Source: Parafannyhessea umbonata | GTDB taxonomy: Bacteria > Actinomycetota > Coriobacteriia > Coriobacteriales > Atopobiaceae | NCBI RefSeq assembly: GCF_900105025.1 | Contig: NZ_LT629759.1 | Span: forward strand, 1,178,001-1,242,000 | DNA: 64,000 bases | Reading direction: 5' to 3' | Part shown: piece after piece, positions 8,788 through 16,997 of the stretch | How positions within the stretch are numbered: position 1 is the first letter of the stretch | Layout of the letters: every line of letters starts with the position of its first letter | Notes under the pieces: generated by a model | The model's input: only the letters and a program-made list of their open reading frames with translations | Told to the model about the DNA's origin: nothing | The model's database searches: none | Made by a program: the position numbers and the translations under genes

Positions 8788-8831
8788 AGGTGGCCCGTAC
8801 CTGCTTCGTTGCAGGTACGGGCCACCTTTTT
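8788..8831. terminator. Strong terminator hairpin between htpG and the opp operon promoter
   Basis: AGGTGGCCCGTACCTGC (8788-8804) and its exact complement (8811-8827) form a perfect 17-bp stem with loop TTCGTT. TTTTT follows on the plus strand. On the minus strand the flank is less T-rich nearby but reaches a T7 run (plus A-tract near 8761-8767). Its position just past the htpG stop (8903) suggests it ends htpG and may act in both directions. The rest of the 400-bp gap (8500-8903) holds only promoter-like AT-rich sequence. Confidence 0.8.
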
Positions 8832-8902
8832 CGTAGAACTTTCTTTTGTTACGACTATGTTACGCAGCAGTAGCGAATCGCCCCGCGGGCGCGGCGAGCG
8901 CC

Positions 8903-10864
8903 CTACATGAGCTCCGTAATCTCGCGCGCGAACTTAGCCGGGTCCTCCACGGGAAGCCCCTCCACCAGAAGGGCCTGGTTGTACAGGATGTCTCCCATCA
9001 GGGCAAGGCGCTCCTTGTCGCCCTTCGCGGCCTGGAGCTTGCCAAACACCGGGTGCTTCGCGTTCAGCATGAGAACGCGGCTCGCCTTAGGCGCCTGGCC
9101 GGCCTCCGGGGACTGCTGCAGGCGGCGCTCCATCTCCAGCGAGACGGGGCCCTCCGCCGTGACGGTCGCCGGCGTGTCCTCGTCCAGGTTCGCGGATACC
9201 TTCACGTCCGCGACCCTGCCGTCCAGGGCGTCCTTCAGCTCGCCAAAGAGGTCCTTGTTCTCCTCGGTGGCCTTCTCGGCCTCCTTCTTCTCGTCCTCGT
9301 TCGCAAGGTCGAGGTTCGCGTCGGCCACGTTCTGCAGCTCGAGGTCGCGGGCCTCGGTTCCCTTGTGCTCGGAGTCGCCCGCGACGGCGTCCACGTGGTA
9401 GCTGCGCAGGAACTGGAACATGAACTCGTCCACGTCCTCCGTGCACAGCAGCACGTCGTAGCCATGCGCAAGCGCGCTCCTCACGGCCGGCGTCTGCGCC
9501 AGGAGCTCGCGAGTCTCGCCGGCGGCGTAGTAGATCTTCTCCTGCCCTTCGGCCATGCCGGCGACGTACTCCTTGAGCGTCACCATCTTCTCGTCGCGCG
9601 CGGACCAGAAGAGCAGCAGGTCCGCCAGCTCGTCGGCCTTCGAGCCATAGCTGTTGTAGATGCCAAACTTCAGGCCGCGGCCGAAGTTCTTGAAGAACTT
9701 CTCGTACGCCTCGCGGTCGTTGTCGCGCATGTCCTCGAGCTCCGCGGTCACCTTCTTCTCGATGCGGCGCGCGATGGCGCGCAGCTGCGAGTTCTGCTGC
9801 AGCGTCTCGCGGCTGATGTTCAGCGTGACGTCCGGCGAGTCCACGATGCCGTGCACGAAGTTGTAGTAGTCGGGCAGAAGGTCCGCGCACTTCTCCTGGA
9901 TGAGCACGCTGGAGCTGTAGAGCGCAAGTCCCTTCTGGTAGTCCTTGCTGTACAGGTCGAACGGCGCGACGCTCGGGATGAAGAGCAGCGCGTCGTAGCT
10001 GATGGCTCCCTCGGCGTGGAAGCTCAGCGTGCGCAGCGGCTTCTCCCAGTCGTGGAACGTGGAGGTGTAGAACTCGTCGTAGTCCTTCTGCTCGACGTCG
10101 GACTTGCGCTTCTTCCAAATCGGCGTCATGGAGTTGAGGGTCTCCAGCTCCTGGTAGTCCTCGTACTCCGGCTTGGGGTCGGGCGCCGGCTTCTCGCGGC
10201 TCTTGGTCACCATCATGCGGATGGGGTAGCGCACGTAGTTGGAGTACTGGCGCACCAGGTCGCGGAGCTTCCACTCGCTCAGGAACTGGTCGGTGTCGTC
10301 CTCCTCCGTGGAGTCGCGCAGGAAGAGCGTGATCTGCGTGCCGTGGGCGCGCTCGCCGCGCAGGGCCTCGGGCAGGTCGGCCTCGGCCACCTCGTCGATG
10401 CTGTAGCCGCTGACGCCGTCGGACTCCCAGGCGTGCGCGACGTCCTCCCCTAGCGCGCGGCTCACCACGCGCACGCGCTTCGCCACCATGAAGCTAGAGT
10501 AGAAGCCCACGCCAAACTGGCCGATGATGTCGACGGCGTCGCCCTGGGCGTCCGCGTTCTGGCGCTTGAACTCCTGCGAGCCGGAGTGCGCGATCGTGCC
10601 CAGGTTCTCGTCAAGCTCCTCCGCCGTCATGCCGATGCCGTTGTCCGCCACGGTGATGGTGCGGGTGTCCTTGTCAAACGAGAGGTCGATCGCAAGCGTC
10701 TCGTCCACGCGCTTCGACTCGTCCGTCAGGCCCTCGAAGCTCAGCTTGTCCAGGGCGTCGGACGCGTTCGAGATAAGCTCCCTCAGGAAGATCTCCTTGT
10801 TGGTGTAGATGGAGTTGATCATCAGGTCCAGGAGCTTCTTGCTCTCGGTCTTGAACTGCTTCAT
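8903..10864 (-). CDS. htpG: Molecular chaperone HtpG (Hsp90)
   Basis: This 653-residue protein is a bacterial Hsp90, an ATP-dependent cytosolic chaperone dimer. The GHKL ATPase domain has FLRELISNASDALDK, DNGIGM and GQFGVGFYSSFMVA in the usual order. The middle domain includes the catalytic-loop region DLPLNVSRE-like segment (here SPDVTLNISRETLQ). A C-terminal dimerisation domain ends with DPAKFAREITELM. An acidic Lys/Glu-rich linker sits before the C-terminal domain. The start at 10864 is preceded by GGGAAG and opens with MKQFKTESKKLLDLMINSIY, typical for the family. It is monocistronic, with a terminator about 75 bases downstream. Confidence 0.96.
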   Translation of the reverse strand: MKQFKTESKKLLDLMINSIYTNKEIFLRELISNASDALDKLSFEGLTDESKRVDETLAIDLSFDKDTRTITVADNGIGMTAEELDENLGTIAHSGSQEFKRQNADAQGDAVDIIGQFGVGFYSSFMVAKRVRVVSRALGEDVAHAWESDGVSGYSIDEVAEADLPEALRGERAHGTQITLFLRDSTEEDDTDQFLSEWKLRDLVRQYSNYVRYPIRMMVTKSREKPAPDPKPEYEDYQELETLNSMTPIWKKRKSDVEQKDYDEFYTSTFHDWEKPLRTLSFHAEGAISYDALLFIPSVAPFDLYSKDYQKGLALYSSSVLIQEKCADLLPDYYNFVHGIVDSPDVTLNISRETLQQNSQLRAIARRIEKKVTAELEDMRDNDREAYEKFFKNFGRGLKFGIYNSYGSKADELADLLLFWSARDEKMVTLKEYVAGMAEGQEKIYYAAGETRELLAQTPAVRSALAHGYDVLLCTEDVDEFMFQFLRSYHVDAVAGDSEHKGTEARDLELQNVADANLDLANEDEKKEAEKATEENKDLFGELKDALDGRVADVKVSANLDEDTPATVTAEGPVSLEMERRLQQSPEAGQAPKASRVLMLNAKHPVFGKLQAAKGDKERLALMGDILYNQALLVEGLPVEDPAKFAREITELM

Positions 10865-10926
10865 GGCAGGCTTCCCTTCCGCGCGGCATCGTGTCTTGCG
10901 GGCGCCGCCGCACGGCAGCGCCCCGT

Positions 10927-10956
10927 TGTGTACAGGTATGTGGATACCCCAAGCAA
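10927..10956 (-). promoter_or_regulatory. Possible sigma-70 type promoter for htpG
   Basis: On the minus strand TTGCTT (10951-10956) and TACACA (10927-10932) are separated by 18 bases and lie about 65 bases before the htpG start. No HspR (HAIR) or CIRCE operator is visible here, so heat control, if any, is not explained by this sequence. Confidence 0.35.
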
Positions 10957-11074
10957 GATATCGTATACGCGCCAAAACAGAAAACCTATGCCGCACGCGC
11001 TTAGGTCTGCGCGGGCGAGAAGAACGCGCCGCCTTGCCCGCCGCCCCGCCGTGTGCGCATGCCGGCCGCCGCTG

Positions 11075-11935
11075 CTACCTGCGCAGGTCCCGCGCCGTCA
11101 GCCCAAGGCGCGCGAGCAGGTCCTCGCCGCGCACGACAGGCGTCCCCAGCTCGCGGGCGCGGCGCAGCTTCGCGGTCTTGCGCCCCTCGCGCGGGTCAAG
11201 CTCCACCAGCATGGTGACGCGCCTCGTCACGCCCTTGCTCAGCTGCGCCCCGTGCAGAAGCGCGAGCACCTCCATGTCACGCTTTGGCAGCTCGTAGCTG
11301 TTGCCCGTGAAGCACACGAGCTCGCCGGCAAGCTCTTCTCCCCTGGGGCCCTGGTCCAAGTCCTCCACGCACAGCCGGCGCGAGGCGGCGTCCTTAAGGA
11401 TCGCCTGGTAGCAGTCGCTCGTGGCAACGGCGTCCGCCCACGCGCGGTGCGCCTGCGGGTTGCTCACGCCGTAGTGGCCGCAGATCGCCGCGAGGCTCGC
11501 GGGTTTTCCCACCAGCTCGCGGTAGAGCACCATGGTGTCCACGAAGCCGTTTCGCGTGGGAGACGCCACGCGCTGCCGTGCGGCCGCACGGTCCAGAAGC
11601 ACGTTGTCGAACGCGGCGATGTTCTGCCCCACCAGCGCGAAGTCCTCCGCAAAGCGGCAGAACGCCCCAAGCGCCTCCGCCTCGTCCGGGGCGCCCGCCA
11701 GCATGGCGTCCGATATCCGGTTCACGGCCCGGGCGCCCGGCTCCATGCGCACCCCCGCAGGAAGCGCGACGAAGGTGTCGAACTTCTCGTCCTCCCAGCC
11801 GTCGATCACGCGGACGGCGCCGATCTCCACGATGCGCGCGTCCGGCGAGAGGCCCGTCGTCTCTAAGTCGTAGCACACGTAGCTGCGCGGAAGCGCGTCA
11901 ACGCTCACGCGGCACGGTCTTGGCCGGTATGTCAT
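11075..11935 (-). CDS. DEDDh 3'-5' exonuclease with C-terminal BRCT domain (DNA polymerase III epsilon-like)
   Basis: This 286-residue protein has the exonuclease motifs of the DnaQ/epsilon superfamily: Exo I YDLETTGL, Exo II around VGQNIAAFDNVLLD, and Exo III with HRAWADAVAT (His and Asp five residues apart, DEDDh type). The last ~95 residues (GELVCFTGNSYELPKRDMEV onward) look like a BRCT domain. Stand-alone epsilon-BRCT proteins are common in Firmicutes and Actinobacteria and probably act in repair or proofreading; the exact role is not known. The start at 11935 has GGAGGGG at good spacing. The 10-mer lies just downstream in the gap before htpG (11013-11022). Confidence 0.85.
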   Translation of the reverse strand: MTYRPRPCRVSVDALPRSYVCYDLETTGLSPDARIVEIGAVRVIDGWEDEKFDTFVALPAGVRMEPGARAVNRISDAMLAGAPDEAEALGAFCRFAEDFALVGQNIAAFDNVLLDRAAARQRVASPTRNGFVDTMVLYRELVGKPASLAAICGHYGVSNPQAHRAWADAVATSDCYQAILKDAASRRLCVEDLDQGPRGEELAGELVCFTGNSYELPKRDMEVLALLHGAQLSKGVTRRVTMLVELDPREGRKTAKLRRARELGTPVVRGEDLLARLGLTARDLRR

Positions 11936-11972
11936 GCGCGCCCCCTCCTTCGCCGCGACTGACCACCTCAGT

Positions 11973-12926
11973 CTACGCCGTGATGACCACCATGACGGTA
12001 ATGAGCACAAAGCCCAGAAGCTCCGCGGGCGAGAAGGTCGTGGACGTGAGGACCACGGAGCTCACCGCGGACGTGAGCTGCTCGGACGTGCTCAGGAGCG
12101 TCGTCCGCACCGGACCGACGCGGTGGAGCCCCGCCATGAACAGCGCGCCGGCACCAAACGTGCCCACGAGCACGGAGAAGGCGAGAAGCGCCCAGTCGAG
12201 CGGCTGGTACGCGAGCGTGGGGCCCGGCACCCACGGCCTAGCCACCGGAAGGAGCAGCACGCCCGCCACGAGAAATCCCACCGCGTTCACCACGAGGCTC
12301 CCCCAGCGCCTGACGTAGCCCTCCGTCAAAAGCGACTCCGACGCCTGCCCCATGGCCGTGAGCAGGCCCAGCACCAGGCCGGCTGCGGGCATCACGAGCG
12401 TCGTGGGGTTGCCGCCCGTCGCCATGAGGTACGTGCCCGCCACCGCGAGCACGAAGCACAGCGCCTCCGAGGCAAACGGCAGTCGCCGCTCGCGCACGCA
12501 GATGACCCCAAGCGTCATGGGCGCGCCCAGGCTCTGCATCACCGTGGCCGTCGCCGCGTTCGTCACGGCGACGTTTGCGAAGTAGCTCGCGTTCAGCACC
12601 AGGTAGGCCATCACGCACATGAGAAGCACGCGTACAAGCTCCGCAGGGCGTGCGAGCGCGCGTGCGGCCCCGCGCAGGCGGTCGGGCGTCGCCGCGGCGG
12701 CGCAGCAGAAGAACACGGCCGAGCCCAGGAGCATCTTTACGTCCGTGAGCCACACGGCGTCCGTGCCGGTACGGTCCATCAGGAGCTTCGTGACGGTGCC
12801 GGAAAGCCCCCACAGGCTCGCCCCGGCAAGCACCATGGCGGTCCCCGCCGCCACGCGCCCTCTGCGCGCGTGGCCAGACGTGTCGCCCCGCCTTTCCAAT
12901 GCATCCTCTTCCAACATGTCAGTCAT
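11973..12926 (-). CDS. DMT-superfamily exporter (EamA domains)
   Basis: This 317-residue membrane protein has about ten hydrophobic spans in two EamA repeats (first begins AMVLAGASLWGLSGTVTKLLM, second near AAGLVLGLLTAMGQASESLL). Members export amino acids, metabolites or drugs; substrate is not predictable. The start at 12926 is preceded by GGGATGG; a second ATG nine bases later is possible. It lies 16 bases after yaaA on the same strand, so the two are likely co-transcribed. One 10-mer copy (12027-12036) is read in the opposite sense as FSPA near the C-terminus. Confidence 0.85.
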   Translation of the reverse strand: MTDMLEEDALERRGDTSGHARRGRVAAGTAMVLAGASLWGLSGTVTKLLMDRTGTDAVWLTDVKMLLGSAVFFCCAAAATPDRLRGAARALARPAELVRVLLMCVMAYLVLNASYFANVAVTNAATATVMQSLGAPMTLGVICVRERRLPFASEALCFVLAVAGTYLMATGGNPTTLVMPAAGLVLGLLTAMGQASESLLTEGYVRRWGSLVVNAVGFLVAGVLLLPVARPWVPGPTLAYQPLDWALLAFSVLVGTFGAGALFMAGLHRVGPVRTTLLSTSEQLTSAVSSVVLTSTTFSPAELLGFVLITVMVVITA

Positions 12927-12942
12927 GTAACCATCCCATGCG

Positions 12943-13731
12943 CTACCGGCGCACGAACGCCAGGGTGTCCGCCGTCGAGCGCGCCTCGTCCAGCACGTAC
13001 CCGCGCCCCCGGTACTCCGCAAGCTCGGCCACGGCCGTCACGCCGCGCTCCGCGCACCACCGCACGAAGTCCCCGCGTGCGGCCTTCGCCTCCGTCGCAC
13101 GCTGCACGAAGGCGCCGTCCGTGGGCCGCAGCTGCCCAAACTGGCACGTCACCACCGGCACCTTCCCCATGTGCGGCACGACGGCGCGCGCGTACTCCGC
13201 GGACGCCACGTTCACCAGGGCGTCGCACCCCTCCTGCCGCAGGCACCCCGCCAGCGTATCCCCCCACCACGCGTACAGGTCCTTCGCGGCCGGAAGCCCC
13301 AGCCTCGGGCACGCCGGCACGGCAAGGCGCTGCGCCATCTCCAGCCGGTACGGCACCACGGCGTCGAGCGGACGCAGCACGCCAAAGAACGCGGAGAGTA
13401 TCCTCAGGTGACGCTGGAGGTACGCCAGCTGCCCCGCGTCCATCACCTGCGCGGCAAGGTGCTGGTAGGCGATGCCGCGATACGACGCCGCGGCGGAGCT
13501 CCCGCGCGCGAGCAGCCCGTCAAGGTCCATGCGCGCGTGGCGCGGGCACATGTCGCGCGCGATGGCGTCCGAGCAGCGCCATAGCGCCTGAAGCTCCGCC
13601 GGCGCCATGTGCCGCATGACCTCCGCAAGGTGGCGCGTGCGCTCAAGCAGCGCTGGCTCCGCGGTCGGCAGCGGCTCGCCCCCGTCCTCCGCCATGCGCT
13701 TTGCTGGCGAGAGTATGAACATGAGTGACAT
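12943..13731 (-). CDS. yaaA: YaaA-family peroxide stress protein
   Basis: This 262-residue protein opens with MFILSPAKRM and contains YRGIAYQHL, LRILSAFFGVLRPLD and PYRLEMAQRL, the conserved blocks of the YaaA/DUF328 family. In E. coli YaaA lowers free iron during hydrogen peroxide stress and binds DNA. The length is close to the family norm (~258). The start at 13731 has GGGAGGGTGCG upstream. It is divergent from the AI-2E-family permease with only 64 bases between start codons, so both promoters must lie in that short gap or inside the genes. Confidence 0.9.
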   Translation of the reverse strand: MSLMFILSPAKRMAEDGGEPLPTAEPALLERTRHLAEVMRHMAPAELQALWRCSDAIARDMCPRHARMDLDGLLARGSSAAASYRGIAYQHLAAQVMDAGQLAYLQRHLRILSAFFGVLRPLDAVVPYRLEMAQRLAVPACPRLGLPAAKDLYAWWGDTLAGCLRQEGCDALVNVASAEYARAVVPHMGKVPVVTCQFGQLRPTDGAFVQRATEAKAARGDFVRWCAERGVTAVAELAEYRGRGYVLDEARSTADTLAFVRR

Positions 13732-13795
13732 CGCACCCTCCCTTGGTATGCTTGCAGGGCCACGCAAACCGCCCGCACCTCGACACGGAGGCCCC

Positions 13796-14962
13796 ATGAG
13801 CCGCTTTGGACTTGACGACAAGAGGTACTCTACCATCAGCCGCTACGTGATCGCGACGGCGCTCGTGCTCGCGGTCGTGGCGAACGTGGGCGTGTACCTG
13901 CCCAAGATCCTCACCGCGCTCGCCGGCGCGGGGGCGTGGCTCCTCGCGGTCGTGAACCCCCTCGTGGTGGGAGGCCTCGCGGCCTGCCTGCTCTGGCCCG
14001 CGGTCGAGAGCCTCGACACCCTCCTTTCGCGCGTCCGACCGCTCTCGTCGGCGGACCGTTCACGTCACGTGCTCTCCGTCGTGGCGGTGGTGCTGCTCGC
14101 GGTCGCCGTCCTCGCCGTCGTGGTCTCCGTCCTTCTCGCCTTCGTCACCGACAGCGTGCGCTCCGTCTCGCTCGGCAACCTCGCCGAGCTCGCAGACTAC
14201 GTCGCACGCAGCATGTCGCACGCCTACGACGGCATCGTGCGCGCCGCGGCGACGCTCGGGTTCTCCAAGGTCGAGCTCGAGGACGCCGCATCGGCCGTCG
14301 CCGGCGTGTTTGGGACGTCGGGCGGCAGCATAGGGCAGACCGTGAGCGACGGCGTCGATGCCGTGCGGGACTTTGTCACGAACGGCGTCCTTGCAGTCAT
14401 CTTCTGCGTCTACTTCCTCATCGATGCGCACAACCTCGCCACGTACTGGGACCGCACGCTGCGCTCCCTCATGGGGACGCGCGCGTATGGCCACCTGCAC
14501 GAGTTCGCGCTCGACGTGCGTCGCTCGTTTGCGGGCTACATGCGCGGCCAGTTTATCGACGCCATGCTCATGGGCATCGCCGTCACCATCGCGCTCGAGG
14601 TCGTCGGCGTGCGCTACGCCGTCCTCATCGGCCTCGCCACGGGCATCGGCAACCTCATTCCCTACGTCGGCCCCCTCGTGGCGTACGCGTCCACCGCTCT
14701 CTCGTGCCTCATCGCGGGCGACGTCCGCACGTTCGCGCTCGCGGTCGTCGTGCTCGCCGTCATCCAGTTCGTGGACGGCCAAATCGTGAACCCCAAGATC
14801 CTGGCCGATTCCGTCGAGGTACACCCCATCCTCGTGATAGTCGCCCTCATCGTCGGCGGCAAGGTGGGAGGCGTCGTCGGCATGTTCGTCGCCGTCCCGT
14901 GCGCCGCCCTCGCCAAGATCTACTTCGAGAAGTACGTCGCCTGGCGCGACTCGCGGAATTAA
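13796..14962 (+). CDS. AI-2E family transporter (PerM/YdiK-type permease)
   Basis: This 388-residue membrane protein has two N-terminal spans, a third near residue 100, a less hydrophobic segment (residues 125-195), and a C-terminal group of spans. The conserved family motif is visible in ATGIGNLIPYVGPLVAY, followed by FVDGQIVNPKILADSVEVHP. Members have been tied to autoinducer-2 export or Na+/H+ antiport in a few species, but the role here is unknown. The start at 13796 follows GGAG at 5 bases. No partner genes adjoin. Confidence 0.88.
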   Translation: MSRFGLDDKRYSTISRYVIATALVLAVVANVGVYLPKILTALAGAGAWLLAVVNPLVVGGLAACLLWPAVESLDTLLSRVRPLSSADRSRHVLSVVAVVLLAVAVLAVVVSVLLAFVTDSVRSVSLGNLAELADYVARSMSHAYDGIVRAAATLGFSKVELEDAASAVAGVFGTSGGSIGQTVSDGVDAVRDFVTNGVLAVIFCVYFLIDAHNLATYWDRTLRSLMGTRAYGHLHEFALDVRRSFAGYMRGQFIDAMLMGIAVTIALEVVGVRYAVLIGLATGIGNLIPYVGPLVAYASTALSCLIAGDVRTFALAVVVLAVIQFVDGQIVNPKILADSVEVHPILVIVALIVGGKVGGVVGMFVAVPCAALAKIYFEKYVAWRDSRN

Positions 14963-15060
14963 CGTCCACTGACGCCGATACAATGCCCCAGAGCCCCTAA
15001 TAGTATTGCGCTAGGGGGCTCGTGTGACGCACGCATGCGCACCGTAGATGGGAGGACGCC

Positions 15061-15933
15061 ATGGGCGCTGGCGACTGGACGGCAGACGTGGACGACTTCA
15101 AGAGGCTCGCGGCCCTCGCGAAGGTGGACTTCTCGATTAACGAGAAGGACGAGGCCCCTGACGAGGAGGAAGATCCCACGCTCGACCTCGACGCCTTCCT
15201 CGAGGAGCTCGCGAAGGCGGCGATATCGCCTGATCCGGACGAGTTCGCAGAGTTCGTGGCGGTGAATCGGGACGACGTGTTTGAGGCGCTCGCCCAGGAC
15301 CCCTCCGTGGCAGACGTGCTCCTCGCGGGGTACCGCCTTGGCATCACGTTCGGGAGCGACGCATGCATGAACGCGCTCGGCGCGCACTACTACTTGGGCG
15401 ACATCTTCGAGCAGGACTTTGCCAAGGCGAAGGAGCTCTACCAGATGGCCGTCGACCACGGCAACCTCCAGTCGCTCGTCAACCTGGGCTACATCTACGA
15501 GTACGGCCGCACGGGCAAGCCGGACTTCCAGAAGGCGTACGAGTGCTACTCGCTCGCCGCCGCGCTCGCCCCCTCGTTCGAGGCCGCATACAAGCTGGGC
15601 GACATGTACGCGCGCGGCAAGGCCGTCGATCGCGACATGCACAGGGCCCTCATGCTCTGGGAGCGCAGCCTCGAGCTTTCCCAGGACGTAGTGGAGCGCG
15701 CCCAGCCGGCCATACGCATCGCGCAGCTGCTTGTTGACCCAGAGTGCGGCACATGGGGAATCGATGCCGACCCTCTTCGTGCGCTGAAGCTGTTCCAGGA
15801 CGCGGAGGTAGGCCTTCGCATCGACATCGCGGACGGCCAGTACTACTACAAGAAGCGCCTGCGCGAGGCGATCGAGGGGCAGGAGGTCGCACGCTCGCTC
15901 GTGGTGGAAGAGGACTCCGACCTCGACTTCTAA
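15061..15933 (+). CDS. Sel1/TPR-like repeat protein
   Basis: This 290-residue cytoplasmic protein has an acidic N-terminus (EKDEAPDEEEDPTLDLDAF) and then helical repeats of Sel1 type: ACMNALGAHYYLGDIFEQDF, SLVNLGYIYEYGRTGKPDFQ and AAYKLGDMYARGKAVDRDMH. Each shows the alternating A/L-G-x-x-Y pattern. Such repeats mediate protein-protein contacts, so this is probably an adaptor. GGGAGG precedes the ATG. It is convergent with the amidotransferase gene to its right. Confidence 0.75.
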   Translation: MGAGDWTADVDDFKRLAALAKVDFSINEKDEAPDEEEDPTLDLDAFLEELAKAAISPDPDEFAEFVAVNRDDVFEALAQDPSVADVLLAGYRLGITFGSDACMNALGAHYYLGDIFEQDFAKAKELYQMAVDHGNLQSLVNLGYIYEYGRTGKPDFQKAYECYSLAAALAPSFEAAYKLGDMYARGKAVDRDMHRALMLWERSLELSQDVVERAQPAIRIAQLLVDPECGTWGIDADPLRALKLFQDAEVGLRIDIADGQYYYKKRLREAIEGQEVARSLVVEEDSDLDF

Positions 15934-15968
15934 AAGGTGGCCGGACGCCCCATGGGACACCCGGCCAC
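15934..15968 (-). terminator. Terminator for the class II amidotransferase gene
   Basis: GTGGCCGG (15937-15944) pairs with CCGGCCAC (15961-15968) around a 16-nt loop. On the minus strand the stem is followed by TTTT, so it serves the leftward gene ending at 16042. It directly abuts the stop codon of the rightward Sel1 gene. Confidence 0.55.
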
Positions 15969-16041
15969 GATGCCGCAACTGTTGTGTATTACGTAGCAAG
16001 CCTGTACGGCCCGGGCGCCACGCGCCCATGGCTTGCGGAGC

Positions 16042-16815
16042 CTAGCCCCTCATGTGGTCGATCATGCTCTCGTACTCGGCCTCGTCGGCGGTGAAGACGC
16101 CCCCGCCCACCTGGCCTTCGAAGACGACGGAGCCGTCGCGCACCACAAGGAGCTGGCACACGGGCATCGGCTCCCAGTCGCGCTCGTCGAGCGGCGCGGT
16201 CGCAAACGCCCAGCCGTCCTCAAGGCGAAGGCGCCACAGCGTCTTGTTCGCGTCGTTCGTGTACGCGAAGGTGTGGTTCCCGTCCGCGAAGAGGAGGTTC
16301 AGCTTGTTGCCGGGCGCGAGCGCCGCGACCGCGCGGTCGACGGCCTCGAGGCGGCCCTCCTCGCCAAGGCCCTGGGCATCGGCGGCGTTGGACGCGTCCA
16401 TCAGGTACGGCAGGATCGCCTCGCTGTCCGTCGAGCCCTGGCGCTGGCCCAGGTAGTTCACGGTCTTTCGAGGGTCGAAGAGCGTGCCGTTGTGCGCAAG
16501 CACCCAGCGCCTCCCGGCACGGTCCTTCCCCTCGAAGGGGTGGCAGTTCTCGAGCCTCGTTGAACCCACGGAAGCGCGGCGGATGTGTGCTATGAGGTAC
16601 GCTGTCATGACCGGCTCGCGCAGAATCGCCTGCACGCGCTCGCTCACGGCCGCGTTCTGTGCTTCGCGAATGATCGTAGGCTGCACACCGTCCCCTGCGG
16701 GCAGGTACGCAAGGCCCCAGCCGTTGGGGTGCTCGTTGCCGTGCGAATAGAGGGCCTCCATCAGCTCGTTTGCTCTGACGGGCTCCTTGGTGTCGATGCC
16801 GAGCATCATACACAT
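16042..16815 (-). CDS. Class II glutamine amidotransferase domain protein
   Basis: This 257-residue protein begins MCMMLGIDTK, placing the nucleophilic Cys at position 2 as in Ntn glutamine amidotransferases. It also shows NEHPNGWGLAYL, HIRRASVGSTRLENCHPF and LAHNGTL, matching the YafJ/EgtC-type stand-alone class. No synthetase domain is attached, so the ammonia acceptor is unknown. The start at 16815 has GGAAGG upstream, and only this start exposes the Cys after Met removal. Confidence 0.88.
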   Translation of the reverse strand: MCMMLGIDTKEPVRANELMEALYSHGNEHPNGWGLAYLPAGDGVQPTIIREAQNAAVSERVQAILREPVMTAYLIAHIRRASVGSTRLENCHPFEGKDRAGRRWVLAHNGTLFDPRKTVNYLGQRQGSTDSEAILPYLMDASNAADAQGLGEEGRLEAVDRAVAALAPGNKLNLLFADGNHTFAYTNDANKTLWRLRLEDGWAFATAPLDERDWEPMPVCQLLVVRDGSVVFEGQVGGGVFTADEAEYESMIDHMRG

Positions 16816-16997
16816 GGTCGTTCCTTCCTTTTGGCGACCGAAAGAAGATACCCTAAAGGAACCGCGGCAATAAGTGGCTACATATACGCCACACGCGCCG
16901 TTCACGCGGGCCACACTTTCCGCCATCTGGAACGAAAATCAACAATTAAGGAATAAACGCACTTCTCGATACATCAGAACGGTATGGAATCGTTCCC

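Noticed and set aside
10927-10990. HspR or CIRCE heat-shock operator before htpG
   Set aside because: No CTTGAGT-N7-ACTCAAG or CIRCE-like inverted repeat is present.
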